From Peribacillus loiseleuriae (GTDB lineage Bacteria > Bacillota > Bacilli > Bacillales > DSM-1321), in NCBI RefSeq assembly GCF_001183985.1, contig NZ_LFZW01000001.1:4493621-4557620 (forward strand): a stretch of DNA of 64,000 bases. The letters are read 5' to 3'. The notes beneath the pieces were generated by a model. The model was not told the DNA's origin. It worked only from the letters and a program-made list of their open reading frames with translations, and did no database searches. This document shows, in pieces, positions 47,577 to 56,653 of this stretch. How positions within the stretch are numbered: position 1 is the first letter of the stretch; every line of letters starts with the position of its first letter. The position numbers and the translations under genes are program-made.

Positions 47577-48245
47577 TTATCTTTTGTCTAATTTTGAAGT
47601 TATGAAGTCACCAATAAATTGGATGACGAACACAATCAGTAATATAAGAATCGTCGCTAACATCGTTACATCATTTTTGCTTCTCTGGAATCCTTCTTTA
47701 TAAGCAAGATCTCCTAGTCCACCCGCACCAATTGCCCCAGCCATTGCCGTATAACCAATCAATGCGATAGCCGTAACTGTGATACCTGAAACAAGAGCAG
47801 GCATGGATTCTGGTAATAATACTTTAAAAATAATCGTGCTCGTTTTAGCCCCCATGGATCTCGCAGCTTCTATGACACCCTTATCAACTTCTCTAAGACC
47901 AATCTCAACCATTCTCGCATAAAACGGCGCAGCGCCAATTATCAATGCAGGAAGTGCCGCCTTTGCACCTAACATAGAACCTACAACAATAATCGTAAAC
48001 GGAATTAATAAGATAAGAAGAATAATAAATGGAATCGAACGGAATATATTAACCACTGCAGAAACAATCACGTTAATAAATTTACTTTCCCACATCTGTC
48101 CTTTTGATGTTAAAAATAACAACAAGCCTAGTACGATTCCTAATATAAAAGTCGCAAGTAAAGCAATGCCTGACATATACAATGTTTCTTTCGTAGCAAG
48201 CCAGATATTTTCCCAAATGACATTCGGAAACCAATTATTCAGCAT
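47577..48245 (-). CDS. metP: Methionine ABC transporter permease
   Basis: Five or so membrane segments (222 residues), including GIALLATFILGIVLGLLLFL, IPFIILLILLIPFTIIVVGS and a C-terminal ATILILLIVFVIQFIGDFIT. The EAA loop EAARSMGAKTSTIIFKVLLP contacts MetN. Starts inside the end of metN (11 base overlap), with AGGTGATTT upstream. Confidence 0.95.
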   Translation of the reverse strand: MLNNWFPNVIWENIWLATKETLYMSGIALLATFILGIVLGLLLFLTSKGQMWESKFINVIVSAVVNIFRSIPFIILLILLIPFTIIVVGSMLGAKAALPALIIGAAPFYARMVEIGLREVDKGVIEAARSMGAKTSTIIFKVLLPESMPALVSGITVTAIALIGYTAMAGAIGAGGLGDLAYKEGFQRSKNDVTMLATILILLIVFVIQFIGDFITSKLDKR

Positions 48246-49272
48246 CTGAAATCACCTCCACGCCAACCTGCTGTTCTTTGATGAATGTAATTGCGTGGGC
48301 GATTTCCTCATCAGTACCGTCCATATGAATGAACAAGGTGCCATACGATCCATTTTGAGTTTGCGAAATTTTCCCTTGAACGATATTAACGTCCAATTGA
48401 AAATTACGGATAAGCTTTGTAATCAGCGGACTTTCCGTATTTTCCCCTACAAACGTTAATTGAACAACTTTGCCTTGTGGATAGTTCTCGAGTAAATGCG
48501 CAACAGTGTCCTTCGTTTCCTCCGGCTCAGTTACTTGTTGAACAAACCGCTTTGTAATTTGTGCAGTTGGGTTTTTAAATACGTCAAGAACTGGTCCTTG
48601 CTCAACCATCCTGCCGCCTTCCATGACGGCTACCCGATGACAAATTTTGCGAATTACATGCATTTCATGAGTTATTAGGACAATGGTTAATCCTAATCGT
48701 TTATTAATATCCACCAAAAGTTCTAGAATCGAGTCTGTTGTTTGCGGATCGAGCGCAGATGTCGCCTCATCACAAAGAAGTACTTTTGGGTTATTCGCTA
48801 AAGCTCGTGCTATTCCAACCCTTTGCTTTTGCCCGCCGCTCAATTGGGAAGGGTAGGCATTTTCTCGGCCCTCTAAGCCGACCAACTTAATTAATTCATT
48901 CACTCGTTTTTGGCGTTCACTTTTCTTGACTCCGGCAATTTCAAGTGGAAATGCGATATTATCGTGTACAGTACGAGACCACAATAAGTTGAAATGTTGA
49001 AAAATCATGCTGATCTCTTGACGTGCCTTTCGCAAGTTACGGCCTTTAATGCTTGAAATGGTATTTCCTGCAACAACGACAGACCCTGTAGACGGGGTTT
49101 CCAGACCATTCAGCATTCGAATGAGGGTACTTTTTCCAGCACCACTATAACCAATAATTCCAAATATTTCACCTTTATCAATCGTTAAATTGACTTCATC
49201 AACCGCCTTAATCGGTTGGGACTTCAAGGATCTTGTACCAAATACCTTACTAACTTTCGACAATGTTATCAT
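48235..49272 (-). CDS. metN: Methionine ABC transporter ATPase
   Basis: A 345 residue ATPase. Walker A GYSGAGKSTLIR, signature QLSGGQKQRVGIARALANNP, Walker B VLLCDEATSALDP, and a C-terminal NIL (ACT-like) domain from about residue 265 (GKVVQLTFVGENTESPLITK) that senses methionine. The ATG at 49272 has AGAGGTGAG upstream; the frame to 49293 includes that RBS. First gene of metNPQ, behind a SAM riboswitch. Confidence 0.95.
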   Translation of the reverse strand: MITLSKVSKVFGTRSLKSQPIKAVDEVNLTIDKGEIFGIIGYSGAGKSTLIRMLNGLETPSTGSVVVAGNTISSIKGRNLRKARQEISMIFQHFNLLWSRTVHDNIAFPLEIAGVKKSERQKRVNELIKLVGLEGRENAYPSQLSGGQKQRVGIARALANNPKVLLCDEATSALDPQTTDSILELLVDINKRLGLTIVLITHEMHVIRKICHRVAVMEGGRMVEQGPVLDVFKNPTAQITKRFVQQVTEPEETKDTVAHLLENYPQGKVVQLTFVGENTESPLITKLIRNFQLDVNIVQGKISQTQNGSYGTLFIHMDGTDEEIAHAITFIKEQQVGVEVISDAE

Positions 49273-49392
49273 TGAACTCACCTCTTTATGCAATAAACCC
49301 TATGAACCTACTCAAGTTGTTTGTAAAAACCTTCTACATAAATAAGATTTCACGAACCGCTCCATTCATGCATTGATTAATTGCATGATTGG

Positions 49393-49430
49393 AAATAAAA
49401 AATGCCTTTCCGCATGAGCAGAAAGGCATT
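49393..49430 (-). terminator. Riboswitch-controlled terminator before metN
   Basis: AATGCCTTTC and GGAAAGGCATT with a short loop, followed by a T-run. It is the expression platform of the SAM riboswitch at 49447-49558. Confidence 0.92.
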
Positions 49431-49446
49431 ATGAAAAAAGACCTTT

Positions 49447-49558
49447 CTCTCATCTCCCAAAGCAATCCGCTTTGTGTGAATTGGCACCTTTTCAAAGCAA
49501 TTGCTTTGCCGGTTGCCGGGCTTCATCGGGCACATCCCTCCACCTCTCTTGATAAGAG
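49447..49558 (-). promoter_or_regulatory. SAM-I (S-box) riboswitch upstream of metNPQ
   Basis: On the minus strand, CTCTTATCAAGAGAGGTGGA opens the aptamer, GCCCGATGAAGCCCGGCAAC is the conserved core, GGTGCCAATTC the P3-P4 junction, and GATGAGAG closes P1. Followed by a terminator (49393-49430) whose 5' arm partly overlaps a possible antiterminator. SAM binding should turn off methionine uptake genes. Confidence 0.95.
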
Positions 49559-49711
49559 CAAACAAGTATAAGAAATTGATGAATCATCAATTAAAGTTCA
49601 TTTCGTTTTCGTTGGAATAATACCATGCAAAAAGATAGAGTGTCAATGTATTATATTTCTATTTTTTGAAACTTTGTAAAAAAAACCTTGTTCTTAACCA
49701 TCTTAGAAAAG

Positions 49712-51025
49712 TTATTTTACCGTAAGTGACTGAATCCCTGTGGCCTGTTCAATCGCTTGTTCAAGATCATCAATTAAGTCTTTGGCATTTTCAATTCCAA
49801 CCGATAAGCGTACTAAATCCTCACTTACACCCGATTTCTCAAGCTCTTTGGCTGAAAGCTGTTGGTGCGTTGTGCTCGCAGGGTGGATAATTAAACTCTT
49901 TGCATCCCCTACATTGGCGACATGAGACCATAAATGGATGGAGTTGATAAGTTTCGCTCCTGCTTCTCTACCACCTTTAATACCAAACGTAACAATGGAT
50001 CCCGCACCTTTTGGTAAATATTTGTCAGCCAAGTTTTTATCTGGATGATCTTCATTTCCGGGATAGTAAACCCAGGAAATCGCTGGATGTTTTTGCAGAT
50101 AATCGATGATAATCTTCGTATTCAAAATATGTTCCTTCATTCTTACATGTAAGGTTTCCAACCCAATAGCAAATTGGAAAGCACTTTGCGGACTTAATGC
50201 TGGTCCAAGATCTCGGAGTAGCTGCACACGTGCTTTGGTAATAAAGGCGGCTGGACCAACTGCTTCTGCGTAAACGATTCCGTCATAGCTTGGATCTGGT
50301 TCAGTGAATCCCGGGAAATTAGGTGAGTTGTAATCGAATTTCCCTGCGTCTACAATGATCCCGCCCAATGTTGTTCCATTTCCAAGCAGCCATTTTGTTG
50401 CTGAATGAACGACAATATCCGCGCCAAATTCAATCGGTCTGCAAAGATATGGAGTAGCAAACGTGTTATCGATAATGAGCGGAACGCCTGCTTCATGCGC
50501 AATGTCAGCCACCGCTTCAATGTCAAACACGCGTAAACTTGGGTTGCCAATTGTTTCTGCAAAGACTGCTCTTGTTCTTGAAGTAATCGCATCTCTAAAG
50601 TTTTCGGGATCATCAGGTGATACAAAACGAACCTTTATCCCATATTTCGGAAGTGTGTTGGCAAATAAATTATATGTACCACCATATAAGGTTGAAGCTG
50701 ATACAATTTCATCTCCCGCACTAGCAATATTTAAAATGGCTAAAGTGATTGCAGCCATTCCACTGGATACTGCTAAGGCACCAATTCCCCCTTCTAATAA
50801 GGCCACTCTTTCCTCGAATGTCGTTACTGTCGGATTATGAATTCTTGAATAGATGTAACCAGCTTCTTTTAATCCAAACAAATTGGCAGCATGTTCTGTG
50901 CTTTTGAATGCAAATGCATTACTCTGGTAAATAGGTAATGATCTTGCTCCAGTTACCGGATCTGCCGCAAGGCCTCCGTGTACACTCAATGTCTCAAACC
51001 GATAATTGTTTTTTTCTTCTCCCAT
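49712..51025 (-). CDS. metY: O-acetylhomoserine sulfhydrylase (MetY)
   Basis: PLP enzyme of 437 residues that joins O-acetylhomoserine with sulfide to give homocysteine. The PLP lysine is in ADIVVHSATKWLLGNGTTLG, other conserved segments are YSRIHNPTVTTFEERVALLE, LIIDNTFATPYLCRP and SLIIHPASTTHQQLSAKELE. It is in the long MetY class (about 430 residues) rather than the ~380-residue MetI/MetC class. Monocistronic behind a second SAM riboswitch. Confidence 0.94.
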   Translation of the reverse strand: MGEEKNNYRFETLSVHGGLAADPVTGARSLPIYQSNAFAFKSTEHAANLFGLKEAGYIYSRIHNPTVTTFEERVALLEGGIGALAVSSGMAAITLAILNIASAGDEIVSASTLYGGTYNLFANTLPKYGIKVRFVSPDDPENFRDAITSRTRAVFAETIGNPSLRVFDIEAVADIAHEAGVPLIIDNTFATPYLCRPIEFGADIVVHSATKWLLGNGTTLGGIIVDAGKFDYNSPNFPGFTEPDPSYDGIVYAEAVGPAAFITKARVQLLRDLGPALSPQSAFQFAIGLETLHVRMKEHILNTKIIIDYLQKHPAISWVYYPGNEDHPDKNLADKYLPKGAGSIVTFGIKGGREAGAKLINSIHLWSHVANVGDAKSLIIHPASTTHQQLSAKELEKSGVSEDLVRLSVGIENAKDLIDDLEQAIEQATGIQSLTVK

Positions 51026-51096
51026 GCAAATCCACTCCCTCTTCTACATTTTTATAATACTGTCAGCTCTGACATGGAAAGGTTGTATGAGGATTT

Positions 51097-51128
51097 AAAA
51101 AAACCCCTTCTTTAAGAAGAGGTTTTTT
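51097..51128 (-). terminator. Riboswitch-controlled terminator before metY
   Basis: AAACCTCTTCTT and AAGAAGGGGTTT (one G-U) followed by a T-run. It is the expression platform of the riboswitch at 51139-51243. Confidence 0.92.
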
Positions 51129-51138
51129 ATAAACTCTC

Positions 51139-51243
51139 CTTATCTTCCAGAGCTAAAACTCTGCTGGAATTAGCACCGTGTATGCGATACATACCGGTTG
51201 CCGGGCTTCGTAGGACCAGTTCCTCCACCACTCTTGATAAGAA
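51139..51243 (-). promoter_or_regulatory. SAM-I (S-box) riboswitch upstream of metY
   Basis: On the minus strand, CTTATCAAGAGTGGTGGAGG opens, ACGAAGCCCGGCAACCGGT is the core, GGTGCTAATTCCAGC follows, and GATAAGGAGA closes P1. Confidence 0.94.
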
Positions 51244-51341
51244 ATTAATTAAATTTTCGGTAAATTAAACTTTAAATAAATATATCATGAGCAATCATGC
51301 TCGTCAACTTCATTTTTACATTTCAATCACTGCTTTTTTAT

Positions 51342-51535
51342 GAAGGCCATAGGGACAGGTCTACGCGTCTTATTAATTTAACCAATCTGTTTAGCGGGTA
51401 TACTTATTTTATCGAGAAAGCATTCGAAATTCTAGCTCCGCACCGCCACCATTGTGATGAGGGGAGGGTAGTGTGATAAATGGTAGATCCCTCATCACAA
51501 TGGTGGCGTTTTAACGCCATTTAGGTTTTCCATTC
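51342..51535 (+). repeat. R3 repeat, copy d
   Basis: Landmarks: GGCCATAGGGACAGGTCTAC, CGGGTATACTTATTTTATCG, a perfect 18 bp stem CCACCATTGTGATGAGGG (51446-51463) with its complement at 51489-51506, then TGGCGTTTTAACGCCA. This copy has the best-paired main stem. Confidence 0.88.
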
Positions 51536-51580
51536 GACTATGTTACACCATATGGTTATTAAAAAGATTTTTGGCTCATT

Positions 51581-51604
51581 CGTGTGAAACCTTGGTTTCA
51601 CACG
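51581..51604. other. Perfect 11 bp hairpin
   Basis: CGTGTGAAACC and GGTTTCACACG with a 2 base loop. It could be a second terminator for yusE or part of the flank of R3. Confidence 0.6.
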
Positions 51605-51619
51605 CCTTTCAGCTATATA

Positions 51620-51668
51620 ACAAATACCCGAGTAATGAATAGTAATCTACTTCATCATTCGGGTATTT
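51620..51668 (-). terminator. Probable terminator of yusE
   Basis: AAATACCCGAATGATGA pairs with TCATTACTCGGGTATTT (two mismatches), with a T-rich tail on the minus strand. Confidence 0.72.
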
Positions 51669-51695
51669 ATTCGTAGTAGGTTAAGATATGATTGC

Positions 51696-52019
51696 TCACG
51701 AGTTTAGCTCCTTTAAGAGCATATAAAGATGGGGTACGGATTGAAAGGCATATATTTTTTCAATCAATTGTCCCTCTTTAAAAAGCAGTAAGCAAGGTAC
51801 ACTTTCTATTTTATATTGCATAGCAATAGATGGGATAAAGTTCACATTCATCTTCCCACTTGTTAGGTTAGGAAACAGTTCCAATGCAACAGAAAGCATT
51901 TTTGAAGCGACCTGACATGTTCCACACATCGGTGTGTACAAATATAAGCAAATCGTCTCCTTCTGTAAAATTGCATCGTTCAGTTCCTTTTCGTTCCATT
52001 CTTGCATGGTCACACTCAT
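51696..52019 (-). CDS. yusE: Thioredoxin-like protein YusE
   Basis: A 107 residue thioredoxin fold. Active site LYTPMCGTCQVASKML (CGTC), cis-Pro region IESVPCLLLFKEGQLI. It differs from TrxA in its active-site dipeptide (GT rather than GP). Redox partner unknown. Three bases after yusF stops, so co-transcribed with yusF. Confidence 0.9.
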   Translation of the reverse strand: MSVTMQEWNEKELNDAILQKETICLYLYTPMCGTCQVASKMLSVALELFPNLTSGKMNVNFIPSIAMQYKIESVPCLLLFKEGQLIEKIYAFQSVPHLYMLLKELNS

Positions 52020-52022
52020 CCT

Positions 52023-52385
52023 CTATTCTAAATATTCCACTTTCACGTCGATTTTAGCTGAAAGAAGCATCGTTGAAAGGTGTTTTAGAGGAGCGTCTGC
52101 TACTTGTCGATACATTTTGTCGATATAAATATGGGAAGCGTTTGGCATTTCACGCTTTAGCTGCTTCCGAAGCTTTTCTCCAGATTCATCTGCATCAACA
52201 AGGATATACACATCCTTATCTTCCAATTCCTCCACAAGTTCATCCAATCTCACTAAAGAGATTGTCCCGTTTGTACAGATAATCTCTACATCTTCGTTCA
52301 AAATCTTTTTTACTTGACGCTTATCAGAAGTCCCTTCGACAATGAGAATTTTTTCAACCTCAGACTGCCTCAACAACATCATCAC
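52023..52385 (-). CDS. yusF: Toprim-domain protein YusF
   Basis: A 120 residue stand-alone toprim domain. The Glu is in EKILIVEGTSDKRQVKKILN, the DxD in KDVYILVDADESGEKLRKQL. It may be a nuclease or primase-like accessory; family function is unknown, distantly like RNase M5. Operon with yusE. Confidence 0.9.
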   Translation of the reverse strand: MMMLLRQSEVEKILIVEGTSDKRQVKKILNEDVEIICTNGTISLVRLDELVEELEDKDVYILVDADESGEKLRKQLKREMPNASHIYIDKMYRQVADAPLKHLSTMLLSAKIDVKVEYLE

Positions 52386-52493
52386 CCATCTTACTTACTT
52401 TCTTTCAATATATAAGAAACTTGAAACAAGTGCCTAACAATCACCTGTAAAAAACAAGGAAGACCGTCACTGCAGCCTTCCTCATTTACATTG

Positions 52494-52877
52494 TTACCCT
52501 TCGTTAATCATTTCTTCGTATGTCTCTGCAGTCATCAATTTCTCGATTTCACTTCTGTCAGATGGCTCGACCACAATCATCCAAGCCTTTTCATAAGGAG
52601 ACTCGTTTACAAACTCAGGGCTATCATTTAGCTCTTCATTCACTGCAACGATTTTACCACTGATTGGCGCATATAATTCAGAAACTGTTTTAACAGATTC
52701 AACGCTACCGAATGGCTCGTCCGCTTTAATTTCATCGCCTACTTCTGGAAGCTCAACAAACACGATATCACCAAGCTCTGATTGCGCAAAGTGAGTAATC
52801 CCGATACGAACCGTTTCGCCTTCTGTTTTTACCCATTCATGTTCTTCTGAATAACGTAATTCTTTTGGTGTTGTCAT
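52494..52877 (-). CDS. gcvH: Glycine cleavage system H protein
   Basis: Carries the aminomethyl group on a lipoyl arm. 127 residues: lipoylated Lys in [20 protein letters not shown], second conserved piece [20 protein letters not shown]. In B. subtilis-type bacteria it is also the relay for lipoyl assembly, so it links to lipA at 32 kb. GGAGGG lies 7 bases before the ATG. Confidence 0.96.
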   Translation of the reverse strand: MTTPKELRYSEEHEWVKTEGETVRIGITHFAQSELGDIVFVELPEVGDEIKADEPFGSVESVKTVSELYAPISGKIVAVNEELNDSPEFVNESPYEKAWMIVVEPSDRSEIEKLMTAETYEEMINEG

Positions 52878-52954
52878 TAGTAAATCCCTCCAAATATGTA
52901 GTAGTATTCCTCTTCTAGTATATAAGTAGAGTTTTTAATTGGAAAGTACAATCT

Positions 52955-53311
52955 TTAAATCCAGTTCTTCTCAAATTCTTCTTCTTTAAAACCTACAGTG
53001 ACTTTCGTCCCATCTGTAACAATCGGGCGTTTTATTAACATCCCATCAGAAGCCAGAATCTCTAGCATTTCTTGTTCAGATGCTTCTTTCAAACGATCCT
53101 TTAAACCCAATTCACGATACTTTTGGCCACTTGTGTTGAAGAATTTTTTTAAATCGAGACCACTGTTTTGAAACAACTCTTTCAATTCAGAACTTGAAGG
53201 CGGATTTTCCGCGATGTGGATGTCTTTGTATGTAAATTCATGTGCATCTAGCCACTTCTTAGCATTGCGGCAGGTTCCGCATTTTGGATACCAATAAAAT
53301 GTTAAGGACAT
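52955..53311 (-). CDS. yusI: ArsC/Spx-family protein YusI
   Basis: A 118 residue ArsC-like protein. The N-terminal redox motif is FYWYPKCGTCRNAKKWLDAH (CGTC), and the C-terminal LLIKRPIV-type motif is GMLIKRPIVTDGTKVTVGFK. It belongs to the Spx/ArsC/YusI group; it may be a thiol reductase instead of a regulator. AGGTGGTGAG upstream. Confidence 0.9.
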   Translation of the reverse strand: MSLTFYWYPKCGTCRNAKKWLDAHEFTYKDIHIAENPPSSSELKELFQNSGLDLKKFFNTSGQKYRELGLKDRLKEASEQEMLEILASDGMLIKRPIVTDGTKVTVGFKEEEFEKNWI

Positions 53312-53376
53312 TTTCTCACCACCTATTGATAGAATACCCTTTTTTCAATAGCAATACAAAAGTTACAGCAACGAAA

Positions 53377-53440
53377 ATAAAATGGAACTTCCATAAGTGG
53401 GGTTTTTCATCCCCACTTATGGTTAGCTCCGTTCTACTGT
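53377..53440 (+). repeat. R1 repeat, 5' part with a perfect stem 1
   Basis: Starts ATAAAATGGAACTTCC, then CCATAAGTGGGG (53391-53402) pairing perfectly with CCCCACTTATGG (53411-53422), then GGTTAGCTCC. The 3' part is not recognisable. Stem 1 carries compensatory changes compared with the 16562 copy. It lies between yusI and the fadE 3' end. Confidence 0.8.
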
Positions 53441-53486
53441 CGCTCAAGCACTAGGTCCGAATAGGAATCTTTTCTCATTTCTAAAT

Positions 53487-55271
53487 TTATAAAACAAATT
53501 TTCCTGCTTCAATTAATTTAACAGAAGCTTCACGCTTTTTTGCAATAACATTGATCGGAGTGTGTCTAGTTAATTTACGAAGGGAGGAAAGCATGATACG
53601 CAATGGGTCACCTATTTCTACAGCAATTAATGTTTCTTTTGCATGCTGCTCGATTTCATTGAACGCTTCTTGAACGAAGATTTCTGTATAAAGTACTTTT
53701 TGTTGGTTCTTTTCTATTCCAATTGTAGCGATTGCTTTTTCTGTACGCAGAATAACAGATTCAGCCGCATAAGTAAGAGACGCGATATCAGCAATGTTTA
53801 CCAGAATTTCTTGCTCTTCTTCAAGCTTAGGTCCAAATTTTTGTGCTGCGAGTCCTGCAACAAGCAAACCGATTTTCTTTGCATTTCTCACCAGCATTTT
53901 TTCTTGTGCCAACGGCTCATCATTTGGTTCCTCAGGCATCATCATCATTAATTCTTCTTTTAGAGTCTGAGCTTTCTGAAGAAGTGGCAGCTCGCCTGTT
54001 AACGCTTTTTTCAAGAATGTTCCTGGCACCAATAAACGGTTGATTTCATTTGTTCCTTCAAAAATACGATTGATTCGCGAATCGCGGTATGCACGTTCAA
54101 TTTCGTATTCTTGCATGAAACCATAACCACCATGTAGCTGGACGCCTTCATCTACAACATAATCCAAAACTTCAGTCGCAAAGAATTTATTTAATGAACA
54201 TTCAATCGCATATTCGGCAATGGATGCTGCAACAGCCTTGCCGTCTTTCACTTCTTCATCTGATAGCTGACTCATTCTTTGTTCAAAAAGACCAACTGTA
54301 CGGTAGACAGAACTTTCCGCTGCAAAGATTTTCGAAGCCATTGTCGCCAATTTTTCTTTTGTTAAGTTAAAAGAAGATATGGCCGTTTTGAATTGTTGGC
54401 GTTGATTCGTATAGCTAGCAGCCAATTCGAAAGCACGCTTAGCCCCACCGACTACACCTACACCTAATTTATAACGTCCGACATTTAAAATGTTGAAAGC
54501 AATGACGTGCCCACGACCAGCTTCACCAAGAAGATTCTCAACTGGCACTTGAGCGTCTTCAAGGATCAGCGTACGTGTAGACGAACTTTTGATTCCCATT
54601 TTCTTCTCTTCAGCGCCGACGGATACACCAGAAAATTCACGCTCGATGATAAATGCTGAAAATTTTTTCCCATCAATTTTTGCATAAACAATGAATACAT
54701 CCGCAAAAGCTGAATTGGTGATCCACTGTTTTTCGCCATTTAATACGTAATGAGTTCCTTTTGCATTCAGTCGTGCTAGAGTTTTTGCTCCTAAAGCATC
54801 CGAACCTGAACTTGGCTCAGTCAAAGCATAAGCGGCAATTTTTTCACCAGTTGCAAGCAATGGAAGGTATTTTTGCTTTTGATCTTCGTTCCCAAAAAGA
54901 ACAATCGGCAGAGATCCAATTCCTACGTGAGCACCATGTGTAATTCCGAAACCACCTGCACGAGACATCTTTTCAGCAATTAATGCTGAGCTGATTTTAT
55001 CAAGACCAAGTCCACCGTACTCTTCAGGTACATCCGCTCCTAGTAGTCCAAGGTCACCAGCTTGTTTAAGCAATTTTACTGAACGGTCGAATTCGTGCTT
55101 CTCTAAATACTCAACTTCCGGTACTACTTTATTAATGACGAAGTCCTCCGTTGTTTTTGCAATCATTTTTTGCTCGTCTGTGTAATCCTCTGGGGTGAAC
55201 ATTTGATCATACGTAATGTCTTCTACTAAAAAACCGCCGCCTTTGATTAACTTCTCAGTTTGCTTAGCCAT
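53487..55271 (-). CDS. fadE: Acyl-CoA dehydrogenase FadE
   Basis: First step of fatty-acid beta-oxidation, 594 residues, FAD-dependent. Core domain signatures YALTEPSSGSDALGAKTLAR, QWITNSAFADVFIVYAKIDG and MQEYEIERAYRDSRINRIFE (near the catalytic Glu), with a C-terminal ~200 residue extension found in the YusJ type. AAGGAGG 10 bases before the ATG. Last in fadN-fadA-fadE. Confidence 0.95.
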   Translation of the reverse strand: MAKQTEKLIKGGGFLVEDITYDQMFTPEDYTDEQKMIAKTTEDFVINKVVPEVEYLEKHEFDRSVKLLKQAGDLGLLGADVPEEYGGLGLDKISSALIAEKMSRAGGFGITHGAHVGIGSLPIVLFGNEDQKQKYLPLLATGEKIAAYALTEPSSGSDALGAKTLARLNAKGTHYVLNGEKQWITNSAFADVFIVYAKIDGKKFSAFIIEREFSGVSVGAEEKKMGIKSSSTRTLILEDAQVPVENLLGEAGRGHVIAFNILNVGRYKLGVGVVGGAKRAFELAASYTNQRQQFKTAISSFNLTKEKLATMASKIFAAESSVYRTVGLFEQRMSQLSDEEVKDGKAVAASIAEYAIECSLNKFFATEVLDYVVDEGVQLHGGYGFMQEYEIERAYRDSRINRIFEGTNEINRLLVPGTFLKKALTGELPLLQKAQTLKEELMMMMPEEPNDEPLAQEKMLVRNAKKIGLLVAGLAAQKFGPKLEEEQEILVNIADIASLTYAAESVILRTEKAIATIGIEKNQQKVLYTEIFVQEAFNEIEQHAKETLIAVEIGDPLRIMLSSLRKLTRHTPINVIAKKREASVKLIEAGKFVL

Positions 55272-55330
55272 CTACTCGTGCCTCCTTATCGAATTCAAGG
55301 TCAGACCTTTCTTGCCAACCGCACAATCCA

Positions 55331-56509
55331 TTATCCGATCAATTCAAATACTCCAGCAGCTCCCATTCCGCCGCCAATGCACATTGTTACTACTCCAAAT
55401 TGCTGATTTCTGCGTTTCATTTCATGAAGCAGGCTAAGTGTTAATTTTGCACCGGTACAACCAAGTGGATGACCGAGGGCAATTGCGCCACCGTTTACGT
55501 TCACGATTTCTTCATTTAGTCCAAGCTCACGGACGATTTGGATCGATTGAGAGGCAAACGCTTCATTCAATTCAAATAAACCAATGTTTGAAAGATCCAG
55601 CCCTGCTAGTTTTAATGCTTTAGGAATCGCCGCCACCGGACCAATCCCCATGATTTCAGGAGGAACGCCAGCTACTGCAAATGAACGAAATTTCCCCATT
55701 GGAACGAAGCCAAGTGAAGTTGCTTTCTCACGATCCATGACCATAACAGCCGCCGCCCCGTCACTTGTTTGTGATGCATTGCCAGCTGTTACTGTTCCCG
55801 TTAGCGAAAAGGCTGGCCGTAGTCTGCTAAGAATATCTGTCGTTGTCCCTTCACGCACACCTTCGTCTGTCGTAAATTGAAAGCTCCTTGATTCGGGCCT
55901 TAAATCTGCACCAACAGAGTGAATGGTCACGTCAACTGGAACAATTTCATCAACAAATTTCCCTTCAGCAATTGCTTTTACAGCTTTTTGATGGCTCCGA
56001 ACGGCAAAAGCATCTTGTTCCTCACGAGAAATTCCAAATTTCTTTGCTACTTCTTCAGCTGTATGTCCCATTCCCATATAATACTCAGGAGCCGTTTCTG
56101 CAAGCTTCGCATTCGGACGAGTTACATGTCCCATCATCGGTACCATACTCATTGATTCTACTCCACCGGCAATGACTGTATCGCTAAACCCGAGCATGAT
56201 TCTTTCAGCACCATACGCAATACTGTTCAAACCGCTTGAACAATAGCGATTGATGGTAATCGCAGGAACAGAATAAGGTAAACCAGCAAGTGCACCGATG
56301 TTCCTTGCCATGTTTAAGCCTTGTTCGGCTTCTGGCGTGGCACAACCAATGATTAAATCATCAATGTTTCCTTTGTAATTGCTGGCACGCTTTAATGTCT
56401 CTTTCACAACAAGAGCACCTAAGTCATCCGGCCGCGCTTCGGCAAGAGAACCTTTTTTCGCTTTCCCAACTGGCGTTCTTGCTCCAGCCACTATGACCGC
56501 TTCTCTCAT
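55331..56509 (-). CDS. fadA: Acetyl-CoA acyltransferase (3-ketoacyl-CoA thiolase) FadA
   Basis: Last step of beta-oxidation. 392 residues: active-site Cys in INRYCSSGLNSIAYGAERIM, His in NGGAIALGHPLGCTGAKLTL, and the second Cys in VTMCIGGGMGAAGVFELIG. AAGGAGGG lies 5 bases before the ATG. Middle gene of the operon. Confidence 0.96.
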   Translation of the reverse strand: MREAVIVAGARTPVGKAKKGSLAEARPDDLGALVVKETLKRASNYKGNIDDLIIGCATPEAEQGLNMARNIGALAGLPYSVPAITINRYCSSGLNSIAYGAERIMLGFSDTVIAGGVESMSMVPMMGHVTRPNAKLAETAPEYYMGMGHTAEEVAKKFGISREEQDAFAVRSHQKAVKAIAEGKFVDEIVPVDVTIHSVGADLRPESRSFQFTTDEGVREGTTTDILSRLRPAFSLTGTVTAGNASQTSDGAAAVMVMDREKATSLGFVPMGKFRSFAVAGVPPEIMGIGPVAAIPKALKLAGLDLSNIGLFELNEAFASQSIQIVRELGLNEEIVNVNGGAIALGHPLGCTGAKLTLSLLHEMKRRNQQFGVVTMCIGGGMGAAGVFELIG

Positions 56510-56653
56510 GAGGACCCTCCTTACGCAAATTTAAGCTATCAATCTATTAGGGGCTATTAAAAAAAGGGTAATTTTAGATTCATCCTCGCTTCATTATTCT
56601 CTTTTTGAACGCGCCGGATGCTTATAAATGGTCGATTCAATATCATCTAAAAA

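Noticed and set aside
56545-56625. Possible R4 fragment between fadN and fadA (CTCTTTTTGAACGCGCCGG)
   Set aside because: Similarity is limited to a few bases at one end; too short to call.
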